Shown: positions 53,172 through 62,731 of the stretch, in pieces | Layout of the letters: each line of letters opens with the position of its first letter | Position numbering within the stretch: the first letter of the stretch is position 1 | From: Zavarzinella sp. | GTDB lineage: Bacteria > Planctomycetota > Planctomycetia > Gemmatales > Gemmataceae | Length of the DNA stretch: 64,000 nt | NCBI GenBank assembly: GCA_041399155.1 | Contig: JAWKTI010000002.1 | Location: 124,001 to 188,000 of the forward strand | Reading direction: 5' to 3' | Position numbers and translations under genes: made by a program | The notes under the pieces: model-generated | Seen by the model: the letters and a program-made list of their open reading frames with translations, nothing else | Database searches by the model: none | Told to the model about the DNA's origin: nothing

Positions 53172-54676
53172 ATGATGGTGCTCCCACGTTTCAGTTTGTT
53201 TTCGTAGCGACGTGCTAATAGCGATGCAGGGAAACTGATCAACAGATACAGGCCACCCACCACCAGTGCCAGTTCCAGAGCAATGTTGGGATCTGATTTC
53301 AACTGGTAATACAAACCGGTCAATTCGGTAATCAAAATCATGGAACAGATCGAAGTATCTTTGAAGAGTGCAATAAAATCATTCGTTACGGGTGGGATGA
53401 CAATCCGAAAAGCCTGCGGCAGAATAATTTTGCGAATCGCCGTTGGTGGGGTCATTCCCAGTGCCAGTGCCGCTTCCATTTGACCTTTGGGAATTGCCTG
53501 AAGGCCCGCCCGATAGTTTTCCGCTTCCCACGCGGAATAGTTGATTGCCAGTGCCAGCACACCCACAAAGAATGGCTCCATGGAAGCGATGTAGATCAAC
53601 GGTTGCCAGCCGATCGACCGCGCCAGGGATGGCAAGAGAAAAAACCAGACAAACATCTGCAGAATCAGTGGGGTGCCGCGCAGTACTTCAACGTAGGCAG
53701 CCAGCGGAATTTTCAGCCAGCCTGGGCCGTAAACTCGCCCCACCGCGACCAACACACCCAACAGAATAGCAATTGGCATCGACAGGCAGGCCAGGGCAAT
53801 CGTCATGCCGGCTGCTTTCAGGATTCGCCCACGAATATCCCACAGATTGATGCTTTTCCGCCCATCATCGGGTGGGGGCCATGGTTTTTCATGAAGTTCT
53901 TTTAATAATTTTTGTTCATCGGTCCACAGATTGTATTTGCGGTAAATTGCCTCCAATTCACCGGATGCAGTGGCTTCTTTAATTGCCTTCGACAGGGCAT
54001 CGCGTAACTCCCTATCCTGTGGGCGAGTCAGGATCACGTAATACCCCGCACCTGCAGGCTTTCCCACAACTTTCAGTGCGGGCCAGACGCCACCTTCGAT
54101 GTAATGAATCGCTGCGGGCGAATCCTGCACCGTGGCATCCAGTCGTTCCCCTTCTTGCAGTAACTGAAAGACTTCCGAAACATCTTTCGATGGGATCAGT
54201 TCGACAAAATCGCCAAAGTTATCCCGTAAATAGGTTTCTGCAAAAGAGCCACCCAGCACTGCAACACGGTATTTGGTTTTCGTCTTTTTCAAGTCTTCCC
54301 AAGTTTTCACCTGCGTATCGTCTTTGCGAACAATCAACCGCAGCGAATACACGAAGTAGGGCACCGTTGAAGGGAGCTCTTTTTCCCGTTTCGAAAGAAA
54401 TTCGTAACCGTTCAGGGCAATGTCGATATTGCCCCGCAGCACGGTATCGGGGATGCTGTCCCATTCTCCCTGCACAAATTGAGCGGTGCGGCCTAGTTTT
54501 TTGGCCAGCAAGTTGGCAAGATCCACTTCAAAGCCAGTATCGCCAATACCGGGCTGTTCGAAAATAAATGGGGCCCCACCTGCTTTGTCGCCACCCCACT
54601 TCAGAGGTGGGCCTTGCCCCCACAGTGGTGCGGCAAACAGGCACACTGCCATGCTGATAACGAATGAACGGAACAA
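53168..54676 (-). CDS. Fused substrate-binding protein and permease of a polar amino-acid ABC transporter
   Basis: A 502-residue protein. A Sec signal (FVISMAVCLFAAPLWGQG) is followed by an extracytoplasmic solute-binding domain (residues about 25-250) and a permease with at least five helices (about 285-490) that carries the EAA motif loop (EALALGMTPPTAIRKIILPQAFRIVIPPV). Binding protein and permease are separate in E. coli GlnH/GlnP but fused here. The substrate (glutamine, another polar amino acid) is not fixed by the sequence. It overlaps the ATPase gene. Confidence 0.9.
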   Translation of the reverse strand: MFRSFVISMAVCLFAAPLWGQGPPLKWGGDKAGGAPFIFEQPGIGDTGFEVDLANLLAKKLGRTAQFVQGEWDSIPDTVLRGNIDIALNGYEFLSKREKELPSTVPYFVYSLRLIVRKDDTQVKTWEDLKKTKTKYRVAVLGGSFAETYLRDNFGDFVELIPSKDVSEVFQLLQEGERLDATVQDSPAAIHYIEGGVWPALKVVGKPAGAGYYVILTRPQDRELRDALSKAIKEATASGELEAIYRKYNLWTDEQKLLKELHEKPWPPPDDGRKSINLWDIRGRILKAAGMTIALACLSMPIAILLGVLVAVGRVYGPGWLKIPLAAYVEVLRGTPLILQMFVWFFLLPSLARSIGWQPLIYIASMEPFFVGVLALAINYSAWEAENYRAGLQAIPKGQMEAALALGMTPPTAIRKIILPQAFRIVIPPVTNDFIALFKDTSICSMILITELTGLYYQLKSDPNIALELALVVGGLYLLISFPASLLARRYENKLKRGSTII

Positions 54677-54785
54677 GTCGTTCTCTCCTAAGAATTGCTG
54701 TAAACAATGTACTGGAAATCAGCCAGAATTGACAATGAAAATACAGTGGTGTTTCTGGAACCGAGCTCACTGGTTCCGCATCCTG

Positions 54786-55802
54786 TCACAATGATGATGT
54801 TGTCAGTAATGACGAATTGCCACTTGCTAAATAAGGCACTGGTTCTCCAGGCAGTGGTGGATGAGGGATCAATCGATGGATGATTTGCTGAATTAATTGT
54901 TCCAGCCCACGGTGCGTGGTGGCAGAAACCAGTTCCCAACCTGGTGGGGCAACAAAATCGGGCACCAGATCGGCTTTGGTAAACACCGGAATGATATTTT
55001 CCGTAACTTCTTGTGGGAGAGGACTTTCCTGCAAGGTGGTGGCATCAATCAGGTGCAGCACCAGGTCGGCTGATTCGATCGCACGTTTTGCCCTTAGGAT
55101 ACCGGCACTTTCCAGTTCTTCCGATGTTTCACGAATCCCTGCAGTGTCAGTAAATTTCAGCACCCAACCGTAAAACGCACCCGTGTATTCGACGAGATCC
55201 CGTGTCGTGCCATGCACTTCGGACACCACGGAACGCTCGTAGCCGGCAATTGCGTTTAACAGGCTGCTTTTGCCCGCATTGGTGGCACCGGTGAGGGCAA
55301 TTTTCCATGGCTCGAGCAGGTGGGCGCCTACTGATGAGTTTTTTCTCAGAATTTCCTGTATGGCAGGATCATTCGATTGCATCGCACGCACGTACGCACC
55401 GTGGGCCTGATCGAGCAGAATATTGGCAATCCTCACTGTCTTCGCGTGGGGCACTAATGCCCAGGCAGCAGGATCAGCTATTCCCACGGGGGTGGGGGGC
55501 AGTCCTGGCGTAACTCCATGTTCAGCAAGGGTTTGCAGCAACTGCTCCAGAATCAGCGGATTGCCGTGCGTGTGGATTTCCAGCCACTGTTCGTTTGGAA
55601 ACACCAACAGCATCTCTTCCCCAGTGGGCAACCAACGCACGAAAAAGTAGCGATTGGTCAGTGGTGACACAGGAAATGGTTTCTGATTGATCCGTTCAAA
55701 CAGATGTTTGATAGATTCCCACGCGGGCAAATCGACAGAAATGACCCCAATAGCACCTCGACCGGTGCCCGTCAGCACACTTGCAGTGGGTTGTTCACTC
55801 AT
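54786..55802 (-). CDS. MnmE/TrmE-like GTPase lacking the C-terminal catalytic motif
   Basis: A 338-residue protein. The N-terminal part (TASVLTGTGRGAIGVISVDLP, SPLTNRYFFVRW, EIHTHGNPLILEQLL) is related to the tetrahydrofolate-binding domain of MnmE. The G domain has GATNAGKSSLLNAI, the DTAGIRET G3 motif and FTKADL. The usual C-terminal helical domain with CIGK is missing, so tRNA uridine modification is unlikely or altered. It overlaps the folA stop by an ATGA junction, in an operon whose products handle folate, which suits a folate-binding GTPase. Confidence 0.82.
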   Translation of the reverse strand: MSEQPTASVLTGTGRGAIGVISVDLPAWESIKHLFERINQKPFPVSPLTNRYFFVRWLPTGEEMLLVFPNEQWLEIHTHGNPLILEQLLQTLAEHGVTPGLPPTPVGIADPAAWALVPHAKTVRIANILLDQAHGAYVRAMQSNDPAIQEILRKNSSVGAHLLEPWKIALTGATNAGKSSLLNAIAGYERSVVSEVHGTTRDLVEYTGAFYGWVLKFTDTAGIRETSEELESAGILRAKRAIESADLVLHLIDATTLQESPLPQEVTENIIPVFTKADLVPDFVAPPGWELVSATTHRGLEQLIQQIIHRLIPHPPLPGEPVPYLASGNSSLLTTSSL

Positions 55803-56371
55803 GATTCGCACGCTAACGTGGGGAAAAGTGAGGGTTCTTTCATATCTTCCGCCCCTTCCACGGTGCGACGAAAGTGCCAGAACTCGCTGGCAATTGCGTT
55901 TTTCTCATCAGGCAGAATCGTTTCCCGAGCAACTGCCTGCCACTGGGTACGATCCCGCACAAATTGCCTGGGGAAGTAGGCTGTTCCAGGCAACTTGGGA
56001 TCTACTTCCACATCGACAATTGTTAAAAAAATCTCATCTGCTTGCGGGTAACAGAGATCGTAGATTTGTCCCCCACCAATCACCATCAGGTTTGGGCAAT
56101 CGCGCGTTTTCTCTAACGCTTGATCCAATGTGTGAACGATCTCAAATCCCGCAGCATTCCAGTTGGTTTGGCGGGTTAACACAATATTTCTTCGGCCATC
56201 CAGCGGTTTGCCGATATGTTCGGCAGTGGTGCGGCCCATCAGCATTGCATGGCCCATCGTCAGCCTTCGAAATCGCTGCAAATCGTTCCGTAACCGCCAG
56301 GGAATGCCAGCTGCGTTGCCAATGATGCAGGTACGGGTACAGGCAGCAATCAGGGTAATGCTGGTTGGCAT
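55799..56371 (-). CDS. folA: Dihydrofolate reductase
   Basis: A 190-residue DHFR. It has TLIAACTRTCIIGNAAGIPWRLRNDLQRF, the HAMLMGRTTAEHIGKPLDGRRNIVLTRQ NADPH-binding stretch, and NLMVIGGGQIYDLCYPQADEIFLTIVD. It reduces dihydrofolate, which the adjacent ThyA releases. ATG 56371 is one base after the thyA stop; the longer open frame to 56452 lies inside thyA and is discarded. The C-terminal tail is about 30 residues longer than in E. coli. Confidence 0.94.
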   Translation of the reverse strand: MPTSITLIAACTRTCIIGNAAGIPWRLRNDLQRFRRLTMGHAMLMGRTTAEHIGKPLDGRRNIVLTRQTNWNAAGFEIVHTLDQALEKTRDCPNLMVIGGGQIYDLCYPQADEIFLTIVDVEVDPKLPGTAYFPRQFVRDRTQWQAVARETILPDEKNAIASEFWHFRRTVEGAEDMKEPSLFPTLACES

Positions 56372-56372
56372 A

Positions 56373-57206
56373 TCAAACAGCAACCTCCCCACGTAACGGT
56401 GGGTGGGACTGATAATTTTCCAGCACAAACCAATCAGCCTGGAGATGATCAATCGACGTAAGTTGTTGAATGATCTGCAGTTGTGGCAATGGCAGTGGGG
56501 GACGTGTCAACTGATCGTCCACCGCATCCAGATGATTGGAATAAATGTGGGCATCGCCAAATGTGTGGATGAAATCCCCCACCTCAAGGTGGGTCAGTTT
56601 CGCAATAATATGCACCAGCAGTGCATACGATGCGATGTTAAAGGGCACGCCAAGAAACAGGTCAGCAGAACGCTGATACAACTGGGCAGAGAGCCGATTT
56701 TCGGTGACATTGAACTGCACCATCGTGTGGCACCCGGTGGGCACCTTCGGATCGGGCATGTCAGCCGGATTCCAGGCAGTGACAATCAGCCTGCGGGCTT
56801 CCGATGCGTTCGGATTCGCTTTCACTTTTTCAATATTGCGAATTAAGTCCGCAATCTGGTCGACTTCACCAGCGGGTCCTTCCCAGTGTCGCCATTGTTT
56901 GCCGTAAACCGGCCCCAGATTGCCTTCCGCGTCGGCCCACTCATCCCAGATGGTGCAGCGGTTCTGCTGCAGATAGGCAATGTTCGTTTCCCCACGCAGA
57001 AACCAGATCAGCTCGTGGACAATTGCTTTCCAGGGCATTTTTTTCGTGGTGACCAGTGGGAAGCCAGCCTGCAGATCGAAGCGGATTTGTCTGCCAAAAA
57101 TACTACGCACCGTCGGGCGGGTGTCATCACTACGCAAAACCGCCCGCTGCTCTTTGACCACTCCGTGGTGCCGCACTTCACGCAATAGATTGAGATAGGC
57201 ATCCAT
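56373..57206 (-). CDS. thyA: Thymidylate synthase
   Basis: A 277-residue ThyA that methylates dUMP with methylene-tetrahydrofolate. The catalytic cysteine is in PTGCHTMVQF, with the dUMP-binding QRSADLFLGVPFNIASYA and HIYSNHLDAV. WFLRGETNIAYLQQNRCTIWDEWAD is the N-terminal signature. It overlaps the HAD gene by one base (TGATG) and is followed by folA one base later. Confidence 0.95.
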   Translation of the reverse strand: MDAYLNLLREVRHHGVVKEQRAVLRSDDTRPTVRSIFGRQIRFDLQAGFPLVTTKKMPWKAIVHELIWFLRGETNIAYLQQNRCTIWDEWADAEGNLGPVYGKQWRHWEGPAGEVDQIADLIRNIEKVKANPNASEARRLIVTAWNPADMPDPKVPTGCHTMVQFNVTENRLSAQLYQRSADLFLGVPFNIASYALLVHIIAKLTHLEVGDFIHTFGDAHIYSNHLDAVDDQLTRPPLPLPQLQIIQQLTSIDHLQADWFVLENYQSHPPLRGEVAV

Positions 57207-57985
57207 CAGTTCGTCTCATCCAGGGGAATATCTGCCACGGACGAAAACACCCGCGTGGGACGATAAGGAAACTTTTCAATCATATCGCGGGTGGTGACAC
57301 CAGACAGCACCAGGGCGGTATCCATGCCGGCTTCCATGCCCGCAATCACATCGGTATCCATGCGGTCACCCACCATAATGGTTTCGTCCGAATGGGTGCC
57401 CAGCGTGGCCAAAGCTTTTCGCATCATCAGTGGGTTGGGTTTGCCCACAAAATACGGGCTGACACCAGTTGCCCGCTGGATCATGGCTGCCACCGCACCA
57501 CAGGCGGGGATAATTCCCGATTCTGCAGGTCCGGTGGGATCGGGATTCGTCGCAATAAACCTGGCACCCGCCACAATCAGACGGATTGCCTGGGTAATCT
57601 GATCGAGCGAAAAGGAATTCACTTCACCGAGTACAACATATTCAGGCGATTTATTGGTCAGTGTATAGCCCGCTGCGTGCATCGCATGGGTCAATCCCGA
57701 TTCACCTACCACGAAAGCGGTACCATTTGGCCGCTGGGTGGACAGAAACTGAGCAGTCGCCATCGCAGAAGTAAACAGATTTTCTTCCGGAATGGCAATT
57801 CCTTCCGAATTCAGGCGGTGCGACAGATCCCGCGGGGTGTAGATGGGGTTGTTGGTAATCACCAGGAAGGGGATCTGGCGTTTTTGCAACGTGGTGATGA
57901 ACTCTGGTGCCCCCGGTATGGGTCGCCTTCCGTGTACCAGCACGCCATCCATATCGAGTAAAAAGGCTTTTTTCTGCAAAATCAT
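57206..57985 (-). CDS. HAD-IIA family phosphatase, NagD-like
   Basis: A 259-residue haloacid dehalogenase-type phosphatase. Motif I is FLLDMDGVLVHG, motif II FLVITNN, and motif III-IV KPNPLMMRKAL and MVGDRMDTDVIAGMEAGMDTALV. HAD-IIA proteins act on nucleotide or sugar phosphates. It opens the thyA-folA operon. Substrate unknown. Confidence 0.92.
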   Translation of the reverse strand: MILQKKAFLLDMDGVLVHGRRPIPGAPEFITTLQKRQIPFLVITNNPIYTPRDLSHRLNSEGIAIPEENLFTSAMATAQFLSTQRPNGTAFVVGESGLTHAMHAAGYTLTNKSPEYVVLGEVNSFSLDQITQAIRLIVAGARFIATNPDPTGPAESGIIPACGAVAAMIQRATGVSPYFVGKPNPLMMRKALATLGTHSDETIMVGDRMDTDVIAGMEAGMDTALVLSGVTTRDMIEKFPYRPTRVFSSVADIPLDETN

Positions 57986-58375
57986 GTGCCTGACTGCTCC
58001 AATTGGTGTTCGTGAACATCACCGCGGCTAACGTAGTCGGCTCACAATGCATTATTATGTGGTGTATGTTTGAGAACGTTGCCTGGGTTACCACTACAAA
58101 AATGAGGAAAAATTAAGAATTTCTGGTGTTCATGATTGTCATTTTCCCCCAAGATTCGAGCGAAACGATAATAATTGCCACGAACCCTGCTTTCAACCGC
58201 CCCACCGGCGTATTGTCGTTAAGAACAGGAATTGTATGGGAAAGTGAGTAAGACGAAAGGTGTCCAGCCAAGGCCAAATTGAACGAACCAGCTTGTTCTT
58301 ATAACTACCAGTTTGAGACTTCAGATTCGTACAGTCTGAAAAGCATTCAATAAAGAAAGCAATGCGAAGAATCGC
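57986..58375. other. Gene-free stretch before the restriction island
   Basis: No gene, RNA or remnant was seen with confidence in this 390-base stretch. It holds the promoter of the HAD-thyA-folA operon and the left flank of the island. Confidence 0.4.
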
Positions 58376-58389
58376 AAGGTTATCTTGTA

Positions 58390-58578
58390 GTGGAGGCGGC
58401 GGGAATCGAACCCTTGCAAGATTCCCCGGTAAACGAGGCATTTGCTAACCAGCGCGGCACAGAATCCGGCACACTACCCAAAATTGATGCCGATTTGCAA
58501 CAGTTCATCCGCTTGTGGCCAACCCTGCCGGAGTCGATCCGCAAAGCGATCAAAGCGATGATTGAATCCGTCCAATAA
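58390..58578 (+). pseudogene. C-terminal tail of a site-specific recombinase, across the tmRNA att site
   Basis: The frame reads VEAAGIEPLQDSP at the att site, then ADLQQFIRLWPTLPESIRKA and IKAMIESVQ with a stop at 58578. Endings of this type (EAAGIEP followed by a helical -WPTLP- tail) occur on planctomycete integrases whose att core lies inside the gene. Only the tail is here; no catalytic domain is upstream. A spurious ORF is possible. Confidence 0.5.
58391..58413 (-). other. att-like site: tmRNA 3'-end sequence
   Basis: The minus strand carries GGGTTCGATTCCCGCC directly followed by GCCTCCA, the T-loop and acceptor 3' end of tmRNA. Identity stops at the T-stem, so the rest of ssrA is absent. 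tmRNA genes are a common integration target, and this marks the left edge of the restriction island. Confidence 0.6.
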
Positions 58579-58598
58579 CAATCGTCTGGACATCTAAC

Positions 58599-58752
58599 TG
58601 TCCTCAAGGGACGGTATTCCAAAATACAAGGACACTATTAAAAAAAGGGATTGTCCTGTTGAAACAATTCGTTGAGTGCAGTTAGTTTGCGTCTTTGCAT
58701 CAAGAAATAAAAGACAAATTCAACAGAAGAAAAAAGGTGTCCCTTGGGGACA
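58599..58752. repeat. Imperfect inverted repeat flanking a 126-base core
   Basis: TGTCCTCAAGGGAC (58599-58612) and GTCCCTTGGGGACA (58739-58752) are inverted with one mismatch of 14. The region 58579-58934 upstream of hsdM holds no gene and is AT-rich. Confidence 0.55.
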
Positions 58753-58934
58753 ACTATCCAGGACAACTCAGTTTCTCAAATTTAATGTACATATTGCCAC
58801 TAAATTGTCCATCACACACACATTCACGCTACGCGATTGTATAGGTTAATTGTTGTAGTTTTCATCCCAGGATAGTAGGATACAATTCACTGCCCTATGC
58901 TGCGGGGCTGTTCGAACAAAACGAATGGGTACCG

Positions 58935-60509
58935 ATGGCGAACAACCACTCCGAAATCGAAAAACGACTCTGGGCTTCTGCCGACGAGCTACGGGCGAAC
59001 AGCAAGCTCAAGTCGTCGGAATACTCCGTGCCCGTGCTGGGATTGATCTTCCTACGCTATGCCGACCACCGTTTCACACAGGCGGAAAAGGAACTGGCGG
59101 GAAAAGGAACCGGGCGGCGGGCTATCGGCAAGGAGGATTATCAGGCCAAGGGGGTCATGTTCTTGCCACCCAAGGCCCGCTTCTCTCACCTGCTTACCCT
59201 GCCGGAAGGCGATAACATCGGCAAGGCCATCAACGAAGCGATGAAGGCGGTGGAAGCCGAGAATGAAGAACTCAAGGGCGTGCTGCCCAAAAACTACACC
59301 AAGATCGAAAATTCAACACTGGTCGCCCTGCTCAAGACGTTCTCACAACTGGCCGTAGATGCCGAGGGGGACACCTTCGGCAAAATATACGAATACTTTC
59401 TGGGCAACTTTGCCCGTGCCGAAGGTCAAAAGGGCGGGGAGTTTTTTACTCCCACTTCGCTGGTTAAGCTGATCGTGCAAATTATCGAACCGTACCACGG
59501 GCGAATTTTCGACCCCGCTTGCGGTTCGGGCGGTATGTTCGTCCAATCCGCCGACTTCATCAAAGCCCACAAGCACAACCCCAGCGTCGAAATCTCCGTG
59601 TATGGTCAAGAGCGGGTCGATGAAACCCGGCAACTCTGCCTGATGAACTTGGCTGTTCATGCCCTCTCTGGCGACATACGGCAGGGGAACACCTACTACG
59701 AAGATTTGCACGAATGCGTTGGCAAGTTCGACTTCGTGATGGCCAATCCGCCGTTCAATGTGGACAAGGTTGATAAAGAAAAAATCAAAGACGATCCCCG
59801 CTTCCCGCTGGGGATGCCCAAGGCCGACAACGCCAACTACCTCTGGATCGAATTATTTTATTCTGCCCTGAATGCGAATGGGCGGGCGGGCTTCGTGATG
59901 GCCAACAGTGCCGCCGATGCCCGGCAATCGGAAATGGAAATTCGGAAGAAATTGCTGCTGGCCCATGCCGTCGATGTGATGATCGCCATTGGCCCGAACT
60001 TTTTTTACACCGTCACGCTCCCCTGCACGCTCTGGTTCTTGGATAAGGGCAAGGCCAAGACCGACCGCAAGGACAAAGTATTATTTATCGACGCCCGGCA
60101 TATCTTCCGGCAGGTGGATCGTGCCCATCGGAAATTCAGCCCGAAGCAAATTGAGTTTATCGCCAATATCGTCCGCTTGTACCGGGGCGAAACGCCCGAA
60201 TTCATCGCTGGGGATGATGAAGACTTCCCCGGTGAAGAACCCGACCTGAAAGGAACGTTTCCCAAGCTCAAGTACGCCGATATTGCCGGGCTGTGCAAGG
60301 TCGCCACGCTCAAGGAAATCGAAGCCCAAGGTTATAGTCTCAACCCCGGTCGCTACGTCGGCGTGGCGGAAAAGGGGGACGATGATTTTGTTTTTGCCGA
60401 GCGGCTGGAAGAACTCAACGAAGAACTCGAAGTTCTCAACAGCGAAGCCCGTGAGTTAGAGGAACGCATTGCAGGCAATGTTGCCAAGCTGTTGGAGGCG
60501 GCAACATGA
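58935..60509 (+). CDS. hsdM: Type I restriction-modification DNA methyltransferase
   Basis: A 524-residue N6-adenine methyltransferase. N-terminal helical domain HsdM_N at about 1-130, the SAM-binding FDPACGSGGMFVQ, the catalytic NPPF and the KGGEFFTP target-recognition region are present, with an end-helix coiled coil (LEELNEELEVLNSEARELEERIA). With HsdS it methylates the host recognition site; with HsdR the complex cuts unmodified DNA. The gene overlaps hsdS by four bases. Confidence 0.95.
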   Translation: MANNHSEIEKRLWASADELRANSKLKSSEYSVPVLGLIFLRYADHRFTQAEKELAGKGTGRRAIGKEDYQAKGVMFLPPKARFSHLLTLPEGDNIGKAINEAMKAVEAENEELKGVLPKNYTKIENSTLVALLKTFSQLAVDAEGDTFGKIYEYFLGNFARAEGQKGGEFFTPTSLVKLIVQIIEPYHGRIFDPACGSGGMFVQSADFIKAHKHNPSVEISVYGQERVDETRQLCLMNLAVHALSGDIRQGNTYYEDLHECVGKFDFVMANPPFNVDKVDKEKIKDDPRFPLGMPKADNANYLWIELFYSALNANGRAGFVMANSAADARQSEMEIRKKLLLAHAVDVMIAIGPNFFYTVTLPCTLWFLDKGKAKTDRKDKVLFIDARHIFRQVDRAHRKFSPKQIEFIANIVRLYRGETPEFIAGDDEDFPGEEPDLKGTFPKLKYADIAGLCKVATLKEIEAQGYSLNPGRYVGVAEKGDDDFVFAERLEELNEELEVLNSEARELEERIAGNVAKLLEAAT

Positions 60510-61690
60510 AGTTCAAGGACTTCGTCACCCTTCAAAGAGGATTCGACCTTCCTAGAACCCAGATGGAAGAAGGACCACACCCGGTCGTTGGTTCAACTTC
60601 GATCATCGGATACCACGCTGAGTTCAAGGTGTCGCCACCCGGCGTTGTCACGGGACGGAGCGGATCACTTGGCAAAGTGCAGTATTTGACGGTTCCTTAT
60701 TGGCCGCATAACACAGCGCTGTGGGTGAAAGATTTCAAAGGAAATTACCCCCGCTTTGTTTACTACTGCATTCAAACGCTTGATTTTGCACAATTCAACG
60801 CTGGTGCTGGCGTTCCGACATTGAATCGAAATCATCTCGATTCACTCGATGTGTCCGTTCCCGCCCTCGCCACTCAACGCAAAATCGCCGGCGTGCTGTC
60901 GGCATATGACGACCTGATTGAGAACAACACCCGACGAATCGCCATTTTGGAAGAAATGGCCCAAGCGATTTACCGGGAATGGTTCGTCAACTTCCGCTTC
61001 CCCGGCCACGAAAAAGTAAAACTAATCAACTCACCGCTGGGCAAAATTCCAGAGGGGTGGAAATGGGCGAAGTTGAAGGACGTTTGCGATTCGGTCAACT
61101 ACGGCTACACGGCAAGTGCCAATAAGGAAGTTGAAGTTGGCCCACGGTTTTTGCGAATCACCGATATTGTCCCCACCTCGATTGATTGGGAGAACGTGCC
61201 ATATTGCGAAGTCGATGAAGACGACGCTGCAAAATACGCTCTCGGTGAAGGGAACATTGTGATTGCCCGCACCGGGGCGACCACGGGATATGCCAAACGA
61301 CTCCACAAGCGGCATCCGAAATCCGTGTTTGCTTCGTACTTGGTTCGGATCGTTCCCAGCGAAGCGATGGGCAAGCACTACATTGGCCTGATTGTGGAAT
61401 CCGACGATTACAAGGCGTTTATAAAAAGAAATCTCGGCGGTGCTGCACAGCCGCAAGCTAACGCACAGGTTCTCACTTCTCTCGATGTGCTGGTGCCTTC
61501 TCCCGACGCGATTGCTACCTTTGATCGGCAAATCGAACCGATGGCCGACCAGAAAGAGATTCTTCAAGAAAAGAACCGCAACCTTCGCAAGACCCGTGAC
61601 CTGCTGTTGCCCAAGTTGATCGGCGGGCAACTGGACGTGGAAGAACTCGACATTGATGCCGGGGAACCGCTGGAGGCCGAAGCCGAGTAG
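60506..61690 (+). CDS. hsdS: Type I restriction-modification specificity subunit
   Basis: A 394-residue subunit with two target-recognition domains (residues about 1-180 and 180-390) separated by conserved helices (QRKIAGVLSAYDDLIENNTRRIAILEEMAQAIYREWF; EKNRNLRKTRDLLLPKLIGGQLD). The two TRDs read the two halves of a bipartite DNA site. Its recognition sequence cannot be read by eye. ATGA overlap with hsdM. Confidence 0.93.
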   Translation: MKFKDFVTLQRGFDLPRTQMEEGPHPVVGSTSIIGYHAEFKVSPPGVVTGRSGSLGKVQYLTVPYWPHNTALWVKDFKGNYPRFVYYCIQTLDFAQFNAGAGVPTLNRNHLDSLDVSVPALATQRKIAGVLSAYDDLIENNTRRIAILEEMAQAIYREWFVNFRFPGHEKVKLINSPLGKIPEGWKWAKLKDVCDSVNYGYTASANKEVEVGPRFLRITDIVPTSIDWENVPYCEVDEDDAAKYALGEGNIVIARTGATTGYAKRLHKRHPKSVFASYLVRIVPSEAMGKHYIGLIVESDDYKAFIKRNLGGAAQPQANAQVLTSLDVLVPSPDAIATFDRQIEPMADQKEILQEKNRNLRKTRDLLLPKLIGGQLDVEELDIDAGEPLEAEAE

Positions 61691-61693
61691 CCT

Positions 61694-62722
61694 ATGCCAA
61701 CTTACAAGCCCCTAGTCCTGAATAACCGTGTCCTTAGCTTGCCGAAGGCTATCGTAGCACCCGAACTTGGGGCACGCACGGTCTTGACCAACGAGCCGTG
61801 GGATTTTGTTGACCTCGCCCTTGTTCGCCAAAAAAAGACCGATGCTCAATTTTACTGGCAACAGGCGAGAGAGTTTTACACCGTCGCGCAAGGTCTGCCG
61901 GTCCAGTCGGCACCGTTGCTTTTGTATTACGCCTTTATGAACGCAACGAAGGCGCTGCTTTCTTCAAAAGGCATCACCTTCAATCCGTACCACGGCGTCG
62001 CAGAATGGAAACCGGCAGCTGGAACGAAGGGACTGACCGCAGGTGTAAAGATCAAGACCAACGGCATTCTTCCTTCACTTGCGTCTTATTACGATGAAAA
62101 GGAACCTTCAACACAACACACGCTTAAGGACATACTTTTCAACCTGCCGTACATTCACCGGACCTACTGCCTCACTTACACTTCGCAGTCCGAAATGTTC
62201 GTGCCGATTATGAAGCCCGTGTTCGTCGTGGAGCAAGGCACCAAGAACGTCTATTTCTCGGCTCAACTGTCGGCTCATTACGATGCTGCCATATACACCA
62301 ATCGCCTTCCCGCTACCTTCACTGCGAATAATGGTGCGTTGCTTTCTTCATTGTACGTGGAAGTCACTTCGACACGGAAGCCTACTGCTGCGGACATGAC
62401 TACCTTGGCGACCTTTGCGAAGTTGTTTCGGAACGATTTGTTTTATATCAACGGGGCACAAACGCTCTGGTACGTCAAGGCGACTGTCAAGGGCAAGAAC
62501 CGCTTGCTTCGTCAATCAACCACTTTGACGCTTGCCGCCATGCACAGGCTAAGTGAAGTGTGTCGTTACGCCCCGATGGAACTTGCCAAGTACCTTGAAG
62601 GGCAAAAGAACTGGTTGCTCAGTGAATTCATCCGAATGTCGGGTACGCAGTTTATTGACGAAATCGCTTCTGAAATCACGGGCAAGAACTTCTTGGTCCC
62701 CAACGTGCGACCGGCTAACTGA
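61694..62722 (+). CDS. YaaC-like protein within the type I locus
   Basis: A 342-residue soluble protein resembling the YaaC family (LLLYYAFMNATKALLSSKG, a helical segment with a conserved YY-x-F-N-x-KA pattern). YaaC-like proteins have no proven function. It lies three bases after hsdS and before another accessory gene, in the space where some type I loci carry extra genes. No signal peptide or membrane helix. Confidence 0.65.
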   Translation: MPTYKPLVLNNRVLSLPKAIVAPELGARTVLTNEPWDFVDLALVRQKKTDAQFYWQQAREFYTVAQGLPVQSAPLLLYYAFMNATKALLSSKGITFNPYHGVAEWKPAAGTKGLTAGVKIKTNGILPSLASYYDEKEPSTQHTLKDILFNLPYIHRTYCLTYTSQSEMFVPIMKPVFVVEQGTKNVYFSAQLSAHYDAAIYTNRLPATFTANNGALLSSLYVEVTSTRKPTAADMTTLATFAKLFRNDLFYINGAQTLWYVKATVKGKNRLLRQSTTLTLAAMHRLSEVCRYAPMELAKYLEGQKNWLLSEFIRMSGTQFIDEIASEITGKNFLVPNVRPAN

Positions 62723-62731
62723 GGGTGTCGT

